The notes beneath the pieces are model-generated. The model was not told the DNA's origin, made no database searches, and saw nothing but the letters and a program-made list of their open reading frames with translations. The translations under genes and the position numbers were made by a program. From contig CM026554.1 of the NCBI GenBank assembly GCA_015143295.1, forward strand, positions 34,857,531-34,921,530: 64,000 bases of DNA, read 5' to 3'. Below are positions 10,701-22,874 of the stretch, one piece after another. Positions within the stretch are counted from its first letter, which is position 1. Each line of letters starts with the position of its first letter. This DNA comes from Tetracentron sinense. Taxonomy: Eukaryota; Streptophyta; Magnoliopsida; Trochodendrales; Trochodendraceae.

Positions 10701-12388
10701 TTTGGGAATATGATTAAGTCCATGTCGGTTGGTTATTATTGGGGGTTGAGTGAAATGACTACCATTAGGTATTCGAGAAATGTAAAACCAACGACCGGTG
10801 GCTACTGGTTTTGGTAAAGGGTCAGAGTTCCATTCTCAGGTTGGTGCACTGGCTGCTCGAGGTTTCAGACCGCCCCGAACCATCACTTTTGGACTTTGAA
10901 CCTTCCCCCTCATAAAGGAAACAACGTGAACCCAATAATACAATGTGCTTTGCAGATTACAATAATGCCCCTGAATCCCTCCTCTGTTCAGCTCTTTCGC
11001 GGTAAATATACAAAATAAAGTATAAACTATGTAAATAAAATCCCCAAATGGCAATTCAAAGCTTCCCAAAAATTTGTTGATTTTCCCTCTTGGAAGCCCA
11101 AATAATAAATATTAATTGAAATTCAATTAAAGCTGGTGAGCACACACAAATTATATATATATATAGAGAGAGAGAGAGACATGTGGCTTGAGAACCTGCC
11201 ATACTATAAATTAATGTCAACCCTAAGTTGATCGAGGGGACGTTATATGTATTTTCCAAATTCGACCATTGAATATTAAGGTGGGTCTCTTGAGAGATGC
11301 GTGACAAAAAGTCAGTCAGATAACAGTTCTTTAAATTATTTAATTAGACATTGAAAAATAAATATTTTTTATAGTCTAGATATGGTCTTAAGGGTTAATG
11401 TTAACCAATTAAGATAATTGAGGAGTATGTTGGATGCATTTTTCAATTTGATCGTTGAATGTTAAGGTAGGTCTCTTGAGAAACACACGACAAAAATTAG
11501 TCCGATAGGAGATCTTTAAACTATCCAATTAGATGTTGAAAAATCAATAATTTTTATTTCCTAGGTATGGTCTAGGGGGTTAATATTAGACCACTTAGGA
11601 TGTAATCAAACAGTTTAGAAACATCTTATGAGACTAATTCTTTGCTACATGTTTATCAAAGGGCCCACCATGAGATCATACGGTCTAGAAACATTTAATC
11701 AGGCTAATTTTTTAGCACGTTTTTATCAAAGACAACATGTAATAATCAAAATCCAGTGACAGACACATACGATATCATCTGTTCATCCATACATATTCTA
11801 TGTTTGGAATTGCTTAAGAAAAATATAGCTTTTGAGACTTTGGGAGCCTATATAATACCACAAAATATATAATATCAATACGTTCGTCATCATTATTAAA
11901 TAGTGGGTCCTGCCCTACTGTCTATATTCCGCGTTTATGTTTAAGAAAATATAGTTTTCGAGACTTTGGTAACCTATAATATCACAAAATGTATACTAAT
12001 ACCGCTATGTATTACATTTTAATGATTCTATTTTTTTATTTTTAAATTGAAATTGGTTAAAAGAAATTTTGACCAAGTTTGTCAAACTTTTCTAAAGTTG
12101 GAAGAAGGTCCTGCTCTTCTTACCACAAAGTTCAATGGGGTTACTTATGGTTTCTCTTTATTTCCAAAGCTCAAATCAAAGTCATGAAAGTTGATTCGGA
12201 AGTCATTCTATTTATTAATTTCACAGGTCAGACCTTGGATTGAAACCACGTTAGGTCTCAAGGGTTGTTTAGGTGCACTTTTCTTCCGACAAAACCTGTT
12301 GATAAAACAATGCATTGATCTATGAATTATACTTGAAAATGCTGGTCTGCTCCCTGACTTTCATATATATATATATATATATATATAT
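10701..12388. other. Intergenic with serial local duplications
   Basis: No gene. After the 184-bp duplication (listed separately) come two more: about 11600-11745, two ~70-bp copies with gtctagaaacat and ttatcaaag; and about 11815-11995, two ~128-bp-spaced copies with ttaagaaaatatag and gagactttgg. A (GA)n run lies near 11166-11180 and an (AT)n run at 12363-12388. Confidence 0.6.
11215..11582 (+). repeat. 184-bp direct tandem duplication
   Basis: Two diverged copies, starting near 11215 and 11399, share aaggtRggtctcttgaga, aattagaYRttgaaaaat and atatggtct/gtatggtct words in the same order. The period is 184 bp and a third partial start follows at 11583. No coding potential. Confidence 0.7.
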
Positions 12389-12668
12389 CTTTATCTTTAT
12401 TTTTATATTATTATAATGCAAGAGGCAGGTGTAGCCTGATTTTTCTGAAATTCCCAAACTATCTTTATATAAAACAAAACTTTGATTTAATATTTTATTT
12501 TAATTCCCAAACTACCCCTTGATCTATCGATTTAAAGAATAGAATCACAGCCAATCACGATTGCACTTGGGGAGAGTTCAATTGCACCTATGGGTTAACA
12601 CGTGTCTTTTTGAACTCTTATTAATTGTTGTTAACTCCTTCCCCTCGCTCTCACGTGCCACCTGCTAG
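12389..12668 (+). mobile_element. Short non-autonomous Helitron-like element (copy 2)
   Basis: Homologous to 7760-8035: both contain agaggcaggYRtag, ttatataaaacaaaacttt, aaagaatagaatcacag and ttaactccttcccctc. It starts TCTTTATC and ends CTCACGTGCCACCTGCTAG followed by T, a proper CTRR end. The 3' hairpin seen in copy 1 has lost one arm here. About 280 bp, non-coding. Confidence 0.55.
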
Positions 12669-13690
12669 TATATAAAGGTTCAATAGATAACAGACCCGTG
12701 CCTGAAATATGGCCCGACAGGTGCATTTGGAGAATTATATAAAATATTTATGACAAAAATGCCTTTATTTATATTTATAATTTCTAAATTATCCTTATAA
12801 TAAAGCATATTCTAAAGAGCTCTGATTAATTACCTCTTAGAACCTAAGCTCTGTTTATATATAAACTCATATTTTTAGTGGGTTTCGAGAGTACCAATAA
12901 AGCTTTGATGCCAAGGGCTCTTTCGGTTAGCATACGTCATTTATCTATTGTTAGCCAGTAGATTGATGAGCACGTCATTGTTAGGTAGCCCCACTTTCCT
13001 TTCGGTCAATCTCCCCATTCGAATAAAAAGTCAAAAAACATGTCAATTCTTTGTAAGGCTCACAATTTTACTGTGTTTTTGTTCAAATGAGGGATGATTT
13101 GAGGTTAGAGAAACATAGGGCTAGCATTATACTTGATGGCATATCAACCGCTTCAGGCTTCACCCAGACTATTGGGTACAGAGAATACACTAAGAAGGTG
13201 TATGCGAAGGGCTATGAAGTTTGAACGAAACCATAATATTGTCTGTGTTCTTTCCAGTGGTCATGGTGTTTGAAGGCCAGATCGAATTTATAATTATTTA
13301 CCGATGTTAAATCCATACAGATAGTTTGATCCTAGCCATTAAATGTTCATAGCCATGGGGAAGAACCCAGAAAAGAACACAGACGATATGCTTCTGGTCA
13401 GAACAGTCTGTTGCCTATATAAAAAAGCAAGATAAAAAGGTAAATGGGTGAAGCAGTTTCTTCCCTGTTTCATACATAAAAGGTGGTCAAAATTGGTATT
13501 TCGTTTCTATTCTTCTAGAGAAATGCCATGAACAATGCCTTTCTTATGTTTATTCCTTACGTGCCTAATGAGGGTGCTACCCTACCCTCCTCCAATCTCC
13601 ATGTTATTGAATAGAGAAATAATATTATATCTAGCTAAACAAAGAATAATAATAATTATTATTATATAAAAGAAGGTGACCGACCATCTC
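12669..13690. other. Intergenic region upstream of the GAD gene
   Basis: No gene recognised. A small inverted repeat lies at about 13230-13395: atattgtctgtgttcttt on the left pairs with aaagaacacagacgatat on the right, a MITE-like pair about 165 bp across with no clear target-site duplication. Short AT-rich stretches follow up to the GAD promoter. Confidence 0.5.
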
Positions 13691-13691
13691 C

Positions 13692-13698
13692 TATATAA
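13692..13698 (+). promoter_or_regulatory. Probable TATA box of the GAD gene
   Basis: The word tatataa (within ctatataaacc) lies 96 bp upstream of the GAD start codon. It is followed by a pyrimidine-rich stretch (cttcttcctctatctccc) and a short leader. Spacing suits a transcription start near 13720-13730. No transcript evidence is available. Confidence 0.6.
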
Positions 13699-13787
13699 AC
13701 CAACAAGCTCTTCTTCCTCTATCTCCCAAGCAACCCTTCAACACAACCTTGTCTAGATCTCTCTCTAGCTATTATCTGATCATCACC

Positions 13788-16700
13788 ATGGTTCTCTCCA
13801 AGACTACTTCAGATTCCGACGTCTCCGTCCACTCTACTTTCGCTTCGCGATATGTCCGAGCTTCTCTTCCTAGGTGATATTTTCTCTTCTCTTCTCTTTT
13901 AATATAAATCAGGAGATCGATCGATCCAACCCTAATTTAATTACTAAGAGAAGTAGTATTAATTGTTTCAGGTTCAAGATGCCGGAGAACTCGATACCGA
14001 AGGAGGCGGCGTACCAGATCATCAACGACGAGCTTATGTTGGACGGAAATCCGAGGCTGAACCTGGCCTCATTTGTGACCACATGGATGGAACCCGAGTG
14101 CGATAAGCTCATGATGGCTGCTATTAACAAGAACTACGTCGACATGGATGAGTATCCTGTCACCACTGAGCTCCAGGCAAGTTATCTACACCCTCACCCC
14201 AAGTTGATGATCATAGTAGCTGTTGGATAGTCCTACAGAATGATAAAAGTAGATGCTTTTGTATGGTCCCACTCCCACCGGTTCTAATTGACAATCGTCA
14301 ACGGGCATGAAAAGTAGATGATTCTCAAGGAAGGTGGGCTTTTTCTAGTTTCCGCGTTTCTTTCTTTAATTGCGTGCGGAAGACTCGTGATTCTCTCCGG
14401 TTGTAACTGACTCGAGGGAGTCCTTACGCCACTGACGCTGCCACGAGTCCTTTTTGATATCCCTTAACCATGGTTAAGATTCATCCACCACTAGGGTTCA
14501 CCTATCTATCGTGGTTTTTTTAGAAAAAAAATATTTAAAAGGAAATTTATTCCCGGTTAAAATTCACTAACTCTTAGGGTTGATTTTTTTTAATAATCTT
14601 TTATGAAATCTAAGGATAGGTGGGTGAATCTTAACCATAGTTAAGAGGTGTCAAAAAGGACACATGGTAGTGTTAGTGCCATAATCCGGACCCCCCCCCC
14701 CCCCCCTTTAAGTCCAGTAACAACGGGAGATGATTACAAGTCTCTGGAAATACAAAAAGCTAATCCATTGACCAAAGACTAATCTTCTCAAGTTGTAACC
14801 GGTTTTTGGCAAAACCGGTTAGGCCTCTATGGTCACCACATATCCCTTTTTACAATCTTTAACTGTGGTTAAGATTCAATTACCCCTAGGGTTCATCTAA
14901 CTATCTTTGGTTTTTAGAAAAAAATATTAAAAAAATTAACCTTAGGAGTTGGTAAATTTTAACCACAATTAACAAAATTTTGTATTATTTAAAAAAAAAA
15001 ACCCAAGATAGGTGGGTGAACCTAAGTCAGGACTGAATCTTAACCACGAGTCTTTGGGGGACGTATTCTTCTCCAGTTGTAACCGGTTTTGACAAAACCG
15101 GTTACACCCAACCTTTTCAACATACGGCGGACTCACACCATGGATTTGTCCTAATGGCAGTGTCTCTCCTTTTTGAGGTATCTCCTTTTTGGGGTAGGTT
15201 TGAAGATCTCTCAAAGCTTCAAATGCTATTTTCAAGGGTGCCATGACCCCATTCTTCCATGGTAGCAATTTCGGGTCAAACTTGTCAAGCCGCCCGATCC
15301 TGGCATGTCCTCCTATTAGGGGGTTAGGGTTTATGGTCCATACACGCTGGGTTGTTGAAAACCACCTATAGTGACCTGGGTCGGATTAGGCCAAGAGTGC
15401 TAAGCATGCTCTCACAATCCTTCCTCTTGTCATTTTTAAATGAGTGGTTTTATTTTCTTTTAAAGGTCACTTTTTTTTTTTTTTGAAAGGAAAGTGTGCT
15501 GGTTCAAAATACGTGTATTTCTTTCAATAAAAGATAAAATAATACATATTTTCCTTAAAGAAAGTAACTTTAAAATAAAATAAAGCTAACATTATCATTT
15601 TCAAATTATGAAACAAATGACTTTAAGAGTCGGCTCACTTGTAAAGTTCAGGTATTGGGTTCAATTTCCTTATATTTGTATAGTTAAGGGATTGGCACGT
15701 AGAACTCACCCAATGACACGTGCGACCCATTGATGGACCACAGAGAACAAATGATAAAAAAAGGTTACTGGTACAGAGGATATGTTGCAAGTGGTTGGAG
15801 CTGGTCAAGTGGATCCAACTGAAACCCGGCCCATTTGATCATCAGGCATGGATCCGCTAACCTTAGTCCAGACTCCAGAATAAACAGGTTTTTAATTAGG
15901 CGCGGTTGTAACTAAGTTAGGTTCCATCCATGAAAATATTCCCAAACCTCTCTAGGAATATCAATCCAAACCTGACCCAATTCATAACAAAGCTGGGGTA
16001 TGCCAATATATATATAACTCGGGGTGTCCCTAACCCTTCGGGTGAGGACTAGTTGTGTTCTGAGCTAGAATTACGACTAGTTGTGCTCTGAGCTAGAATT
16101 ACGAATATCAACCCGAACCTGACCCAATTCATAACTAAGTAGAAATTTATCTAACAAGCTAGCTAACTGAATCGATCCTAACACAAAATGAGGACTAGTA
16201 ATTATTTAATTAATAAACTTTAGGTTTACATTTAATTAATGATGAGGTCTATGATGGTTAGGTTTATATTCTTTATTTAGAACCCTCCATTAGACAAAGA
16301 AAATGATGCTCACATGTTTTTATTATTATTCATACAGAATAGGTGCGTAAACATGATAGCGCATCTTTTCAATGCCCCACTTGGAGATTCGGAGACCGCG
16401 GTGGGAGTAGGAACAGTTGGGTCATCGGAAGCGATAATGCTGGCTGGCCTAGCATTCAAGAGAAAGTGGCAAAACAAGAGGAAAGCCGAGGGTAAACCCT
16501 GCGACAAGCCCAACATCGTCACCGGAGCCAATGTTCAGGTATTCATACTTCATCCCTGCCGAGCACAATTCTATCAATAGTACAATAGCCAAGGTGCCCC
16601 CGAGCCCAATGGGTTCTATAGCTTCTCTAGCTAGGCTTAATGTAATCCTGTTTAAGCTACACATAGAGGCCCATCTGCTTGAGCTTGGGCTTAATCTTAT

Positions 16701-18739
16701 GGCCCGTTTAATAATGGACCAGGCTTAAGCTGAGCACGTAGAGTGGCCTTAATTTAATAGCATTGCTAGAATAATATTCATGGGCCCATTTTGGGCCCAT
16801 ATCTTCTTTCGGCGCAAAAAACTAAAGATTTCGTGGTAGAGCACATGAGAGCTGACACAAAATCCTTGTCTTTTTGCTCGATAAGGGAGAGTTCATCCAG
16901 GGGGACTGAAACCAGCACTTCATGGTTAATTTTTTAGGTTTAAGACATTTAATGATGATCTTTTGCTGTTAATCCCTTGTGTTATTATAGGTATGCTGGG
17001 AAAAATTTGCAAGGTACTTTGAAGTTGAATTAAAGGAGGTCAAGCTAAGGGAAGGGTACTATGTGATGGACCCTGCAAAAGCAGTGGAAATGGTGGATGA
17101 GAACACCATTTGTGTTGCTGCTATCCTGGGTTCGACACTGAACGGAGAATTCGAGGATGTCAAGCTCTTGAACGATCTCTTGCTAGAGAAGAATAAGGAA
17201 ACTGGGTATGCTTGAATCTTCCAGTAATATCAGTTTAGTGATGCGAAAACATCAATAGATAAATCTATCAAAATTCTTACCTGTGGTATGTCGAACTGAG
17301 TGTCTTTTCTATGTTGTTGTATAATTTTTGCAGATGGGATACTCCAATTCATGTGGACGCCGCTAGCGGTGGCTTCATTGCACCGTTCATCTACCCAGAA
17401 CTTGAGTGGGATTTCCGGCTACAGTTGGTGAAGAGTATCAATGTTAGCGGCCACAAGTACGGCCTCGTCTATGCTGGTATCGGGTGGGTGATTTGGAGGA
17501 GCAAGGAAGATTTGCCTGAAGAGCTCATCTTCCACATCAACTACCTTGGAGCTGATCAACCCACCTTCACCCTCAACTTCTCTAAAGGTAACTAATGCAA
17601 GTTGATCTATGATATAATAATATCATAATTATCATATAGCCCTTTCAAACATAGTTACCAAGTTGGAGTTTGGGAACTATTGGGTCTGAGAGAAATTCGG
17701 GAAAACTAAAAATAATGTCGGTCAAGAGATGAAATAGTATTTTAATTATGAAAAATTATAATAAATATATATTTCATACATTAAATATTTATTGTTCAGG
17801 AAATTTCAAAAAATCATGAATAATCCACGCTTTATTCACAAAGTTCGCTATTTTTTTTAAAAACACTTGAGTTTTTTTTAATTTTTTTTTAATTTTTATG
17901 AAAGTGGTAAATACGTTGTGAATTAATCTTTCAATAAAAAGTTGACACTTGTTCCGGAATTTTTTAAGAAATTGGAGACCTTTGTTACTATACCGTCAAT
18001 AGCTCACCATTGTCCGTCTCCTTTGGCCATTTTCTACCATGGTGTAACATTTTTATTTCTTTCGATAATGATTGTGCTTTGTATATTGCAGGATCTAGTC
18101 AAGTTATTGCTCAGTACTATCAACTAATTCGCTTGGGTTATGAGGTGAGACCACAAAAATAATTTAAGATAACTAAATATATATATATAACCTAAACTTA
18201 AAAGTAGCAAAACAACACTTGAACTATGCTTAACTTAAAATTATGTCTATCAGGGATACCAAAATGTCATGGAGAATTGTCGAGAGAATGCAATCATGCT
18301 GAAAGAAGGATTGGAGAAGACTGGGCGTTTCAACATTGTGTCCAAGGACAATGGGGTTCCATTGGTGGCCTTCTCCCTTAAAGACAACAGCTGCCACGAC
18401 GAGTTCGAGATTTCACACATGCTACGCCGCTTTGGGTGGATTGTTCCGGCCTACACCATGCCACCCAATGCACAGCATGTAACAGTTCTTCGTGTTGTCA
18501 TTAGAGAAGACTTCTCGCGCACTCTCGCCGAGCGCCTTGTCATTGACATCCAGAAGGTCCTACATGAGCTTGATACACTTCCTGCTAAACTGAGCGCAAA
18601 AATGTCGATCACATGTGAAGAGAAGAAAGGAAATAATGGCATTTTGGTAGTCAAGAAGACTGCTCTTCAGACGCAGAGGGAGATCACCACAGCTTGGAAG
18701 AAGTTTGTGATGGCCAAAAAGACCAATGGTGTTTGTTAA
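13788..18739 (+). CDS. GAD: Glutamate decarboxylase (7 exons)
   Basis: It converts L-glutamate to GABA and CO2 with pyridoxal phosphate, a cytosolic step that opens the GABA shunt. Exons: 13788-13873, 13972-14176, 16338-16538, 16991-17205, 17334-17587, 18092-18144, 18254-18739. Together they make 1500 nt, 499 residues plus TAA, the usual plant GAD length. All phases join cleanly. Visible signatures are HVDAASGG (Asp244, which contacts the cofactor ring nitrogen) and SGHKYG, whose Lys277 should form the Schiff base. The last 28 residues (472-499) are the plant calmodulin-binding tail, with TAWKKF (Trp486) followed by a lysine pair and a final Cys, so Ca2+/calmodulin activation is expected from the family. 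The first Met (MVLSK) matches plant GADs. Intron 2 has a GC donor; the other five introns are GT-AG. No frameshift or stop was found, so it looks functional. Which paralogue it is cannot be told from this window. Confidence 0.95.
14420..14690. repeat. Foldback repeat in GAD intron 2
   Basis: The left arm (cccttaaccatggttaagattcatccacc, cut here after 20: cccttaaccatggttaagat) pairs with the right arm (gtgggtgaatcttaacca and gttaagaggtgtcaaaaagg). It has the same core as the Mutator-type foldback elements at 39944-40311 and 40823-42569. Ends are diffuse and no target-site duplication was fixed. Confidence 0.5.
14785..15110. repeat. Second foldback repeat in GAD intron 2, with direct flank copies
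   Basis: The core has actgtggttaagattcaatt on the left and gaatcttaaccacgag on the right, around an A-rich centre. Both ends carry agttgtaaccggttttt-like words and the inverted pair aaaaccggtt/aaccggtttt in direct orientation (14793-14822 and 15075-15105). The terminal hairpin is therefore duplicated on both sides. Confidence 0.5.
16047..16102 (+). repeat. 28-bp tandem duplication
   Basis: Two copies, gactagttgtgYtctgagct plus eight more bases, are identical except for one T/C difference. They lie in GAD intron 2 shortly before exon 3. Confidence 0.9.
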
Positions 18740-18845
18740 ATGACTTTGAGAGTTCTTCTCTTTTTTGTTTTTCCTACACTTTTATTTGCCCCAAACTGAG
18801 TTAGAGGTTTAATGTATGTGTCCTTAATATTATTTCCTTCCCAAT

Positions 18846-18851
18846 TAATGA
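18846..18851 (+). terminator. Possible polyadenylation signal of GAD
   Basis: AATGAA lies 107 bp after the stop codon, preceded by T-rich far-upstream sequence (ttttttgtttttcc) and a ttaatattattt stretch. Plant poly(A) signals are loose, so the exact site is uncertain. Confidence 0.4.
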
Positions 18852-18899
18852 AAGAGCTTACTTTTGTTTGATCTAAATGATAAAGAATGAAATATATAC

Positions 18900-19795
18900 C
18901 GTATCTCACAATGTGATTTGAATTTGAATTAATTAGATTAAATTTGATTTGATTGGGGTTTCATTTTACTTTAGGAATCCTGAATTATCTATTTAAACCC
19001 TCTTTGTGTTCTTGTAAGCCATTCAACTCTATAAATGATATTGAGTTTCTTTATGGTATCGGAGTCACCGATCCTTTGGTGACCTCTTAGCTCTTGTTGT
19101 GTAAATTAATGATTTTAAAAATCGTCCCATCTACGACCCACACTTCTCATACTCATGCCTCACAATAAGTATGAGATTTCATTTGACTGGGATTATGGTA
19201 TTAAAGGCTTATTAGCTTTCCATGTCCTGGATGATGGGTTCTTCATGTCAGATTTTCTTATTGGTTTGTGGTCGAGACAATGTTCATTCTCTGAAACCTA
19301 GATTAAGTGTACTTAGGTTTTGGGTATCAACCATATCCAAACAGTGGTGATGTGGGGCATTAATAGAATAATCAAGGTTTCTAATTAATGAAGGTTAAGT
19401 CTCCTTGATGATTTCTGAGATTAAACACCTACCTTATATAAATTCTTTATGTATTTGGGCCGACCTCCACTCTTACATAAGCTAGAGTTTGCATCATTCC
19501 CATCGAGAGCAAAAGAGAATTGGTGTTGAAGGTCGTGTTCATGGTTTGTCTTCAAAGTTCCAAAGATTTAATTGAAATGACTTTAATGGTGAATACAGAT
19601 GTAGGAAGGCAAATTTTAGAAAGGTTGGACTCTACCAAATGGGACCCAAAAATCTTATAAGATTGATTAACAACTAAAATCATTATAAGTCTCTCAAGAG
19701 ACCTTTTTTTTTATTAATATTTTGCATATGATATCAAAGCTAGTTGCTCAACCACGTTTAAAGAATCATAGGTCATTTTTTGCCATCAATATATA
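18900..19795. other. Intergenic with LTR-retrotransposon remnants
   Basis: Near 19040-19065, tctataaatgatattgagtt is followed by tatggtatcggagtca. This resembles an LTR end next to a decayed tRNA-Met primer-binding site, as in Ty1/copia elements. A segment at about 19620-19715 (ggactctaccaaatggga, then tcattataagtctctcaaga) has a diverged copy at about 22795-22875, just before the solo LTR. No coding region survives. Confidence 0.4.
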
Positions 19796-21070
19796 CTAGT
19801 GGGCCGCACGTACGATGCATGTGGGGGGGGGGAGGAAAGAGACTGGAAAGAGGGACCCTAGAGTGTTGCCTTTTGGGAAAAAGTTTATAAAATATTTTGG
19901 GTATAGATATTTGAGGGAAATTTTGGGTCAAAAAATAGTGAGGAACACATTGGGTATAGAAACATGACATGGGGACATTTTGAGAACCAAAAAGCTTTAG
20001 GGGCATTTTGGTATAGAAAAACTTAGGTTACTTTGGGTATATAAACTTGAGGGATATTTTAGAAATAAAGAGAATAAAATATGGGCAAACTTGAGGATCA
20101 TTTTGGGTTAAAAAAATTGTAAGATGCATTTTAGCTATAGAAATTTGACTTGGGGGCATTTTGGAAACAAAAAATTATTTGGGACATTCTGATTATAGGA
20201 AAAAAAAAAAATTTAAGACATTTTGGGTAGAGAAACCTCACTTAAGGGCATTTTGAGAATAAAAAAAATTTAGGGACATTATGGCCAAGAAAATAATAAT
20301 ATATATTTTTAATAATAAAAGGGCATTATCCAACTATATCGGTCGAACTAGGAACCGGTCACCCGGCCAAATCGACGATTGGTTCGGTTATGAAAACATT
20401 GCTTTATATATTAATAAATAATATTTTTAGAATTAAATTAAATTTCACATTAATAAAGGGTAATTTGAGAATTAAATTAAATTTCAATCAACTTTTTAAG
20501 TCCACTATATTTTTTAGCGAAAAAGTCTCCTATATAATTAAAATCTAAAATTAACAAAGGGCAATTTTGGAACCAAGCTAAAATTTAATTAATTTTTAAA
20601 GTATCATTCTCTTATATATTAGCAAAGGGGCAGTTATGGAGTTAACCTAAAATTCAATCAACCTTTTTAAAGTACCATTCTCTTTATATAAGAGTAAAGA
20701 ATAGTTTAGAATTACGTAAAATTCAATTAACGTTTTGAACCCAGATGTGTAAAGGGCAGTTTTGGAATTAGCTACAATTAATCAACGTTTGAACCTATAT
20801 GAGTAAAGGGCAGTTATGGAATTAACTAAAATTCATTCAACATTTTAAATCTATATGAGTAAAGGGCACTTTTGGAATTATTTAAAATTCAACGGCAATT
20901 TTAGAATTAACTAAATTCAAGTAAAAGGGGCAGTCTAGAAATTATTTAAAATAGATGGGCAATTTTAGAATTAACTAAATTCAATCAACGTTTGAGTCTC
21001 ATATGAATAAGGGTACTTTTGGAATTAACTAAAATTCAACTTACGTTCTTAACTCCCTCATCATATTAGT
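19796..21070 (-). mobile_element. Helitron-like element, tandem copy A
   Basis: On the - strand the 3' end reads GTGCGGCCCACTAG before T, preceded by a hairpin-like palindrome around tacgtgc, which fits a Helitron CTRR end. Going inward the body has many diverged copies of a word like gggcattttgggtatagaaa, then of ggcagttttggaattaact. The 5' end (catattagta on +) lacks the terminal ~10 bp seen in copy B. Non-coding and non-autonomous. Confidence 0.5.
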
Positions 21071-21072
21071 AA

Positions 21073-22202
21073 CTAGTGGGCCGCACGTCAATGCACGTGA
21101 GAGAAAGGGGAGAGGAGAGAGATAGGGAAGATGGACCCTAGTGAGGGGCATTTTAGAAAAAATTTAAAGAATATTTTGGGTATAAAAACTTGAGGAACAT
21201 TTTTAGATATAAAAAATTATGAGGGACATGTTGGGTATATAAACATGATGTAGAGACATTTTGAGAACCCAAAAGATTTAAGGGCATTTTGGGTATAGAA
21301 AAAATTGAGGGACATTGTAGAAATAAAGAAAATGAAATATGGGCATACTTGAGAAGCATTTTGGGTTAAAAAATTTGTGGGAGGCATTTTGAGTATAAAA
21401 ATTTGACTTAGAGACATTTTGGGAACTAAAAAATAGTCAAGACATTCTGACTATAGGAAAACAATTTGAGTGAATTTTAGGTATAGAAACCTAACTTAAA
21501 GACATTTTGAGAATAAAAAACTTTAGAGATATTCTGGCAAAAAAAATAAAAAATAAATATTTTTAACAATAAAATGACATGATCCAACCGGACCGGTCGA
21601 ACCGGGAGTTGGTCACCCGACCAGTTTGAGGTCGGTCCAGTTATAAAAGCATTGCTTTATATATTAATAAAGGACAATTTTATGATTATATTAAATTTCA
21701 ATCAACTTTCTAAGTCCCCTGTATTTTTTGGTGAAAAAAAATTAATAAAAGCTAAAAGTAAAGGATAGTTGTGGAATTAAGTACAATTTAGTCAACGTTT
21801 TGAACTCATATGTAAGGGTAGTATTGGAATTAACTAAAATTTAACCCATATATGTAAGGGTAGTTTTGAAATTAATTAAAATTTAACCCATATGTATCAG
21901 GGCAGTTTGGGAATTAACTAAAATTCAATAAACTTTTGAACCAAAGAAATTGTAGTTTTGGAATTAATAAAACATCAATCAAACCATATGTTTAAGGACA
22001 ATTTTGGAATTAACAAAACTTCAAGCTATACATGTAAGGGTAGTTTTGGAATTAACTAAAATTCAACACATATGTGTCCGGGCAGTTTTGGAATTAATTA
22101 AAATTCAGTCAAGCTTTGAACCAAAGAAATGATAGCTTGGAATTAACAAAACTTTAATCAACGTTTTGAACAGGTAAATCCTCGTTATATTAGTAAAGAA
22201 GA
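21073..22202 (-). mobile_element. Helitron-like element, tandem copy B
   Basis: It has the same order of parts as copy A: actagtgggccgcacgt at its left end, the gggcattttgggtatag array, then the attttggaattaact array. On the - strand its 3' end is CTCACGTGCATTGACGTGC, then GGCCCACTAG; its 5' end is TCTTCTTTACTAATATAACG. The host base is A at 21072 and T at 22203, as expected for Helitron insertion between A and T. It abuts copy A head to tail with one or two bases between. Confidence 0.55.
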
Positions 22203-22874
22203 TAGGTATTTATAAAGTTTAACAAAGATCACTGATCTCCGACGATGCATGGGCTAATTTTTCAGTCCAATGATAGTCACTGGTCTGTAAGGATTTGAGG
22301 AGAAGGGACTTTGGTTTTTTAATTTTGTTATAAGATGACGTTTCTATTATGGTTAAAATTCCAAAATTTACAGAACACATAATACATAAAAGATTAAAAC
22401 TTCTGAAGATCGAGAGGATATGTGGGTACAATGGCCTTGTGGCTTGGGCATGTGTGTGGTATTGTATTAAAAAAAAAAAAAAAACTTCCAAAGATCAAAT
22501 CCCCTTCCCATGGTTAAAAGACTATTTGAAACGAAAATGGAGAAAGTGATTTTTCTTGTGTGCAGCTCAAGGCCATGAAGGACAATATCACATGGCAAGT
22601 TGGCTGACCTCAGCCACCCCTTCACTGGTGTTTTGACTGAAAAGATTTGAATGTGGTTGTAGGCATGCAAATTTTGATAGGATCAAAATTGGCACATGAC
22701 AAGATCTCAGAAGGTGGATCCTACTTTGTGTTAAATTTATATAAGATTTAAACTCTTTAAAGATAAGTGTTAGCTTTCACCAGATGAGACTTACAAATTG
22801 GATAGACTCCAAATGTGATCCACAAGTCTCACAAGATTTATCAACAACTCAAATCATGATAAGTCTCTCAAGAA
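22203..22874. other. Intergenic; left half of a possible older LTR
   Basis: No gene. The sequence from about 22680 continues, after removal of the nested elements, into 36131-36700, which has a TATA-like ctataaaagg and a possible LTR end. A poly-A run lies at 22470-22483. Confidence 0.35.

Larger units (their letters stand above)
14177..16337 (+). other. GAD intron 2: GC-AG intron filled with repeats
   Basis: Exon 2 ends CTCCAG and the intron begins GCAAGT, a perfect donor context except for C in place of T. The acceptor is tcatacag before AATAGGTGC. No nearby GT keeps the frame, because shifting the donor to the next GT adds four bases. At 2161 bp it is the gene's longest intron. It contains foldback repeats at about 14420-14690 and 14785-15110, a poly-C run at about 14692-14706 and a 28-bp duplication at 16047-16102. 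If the intron is retained, translation stops after about 17 extra residues. Confidence 0.85.
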
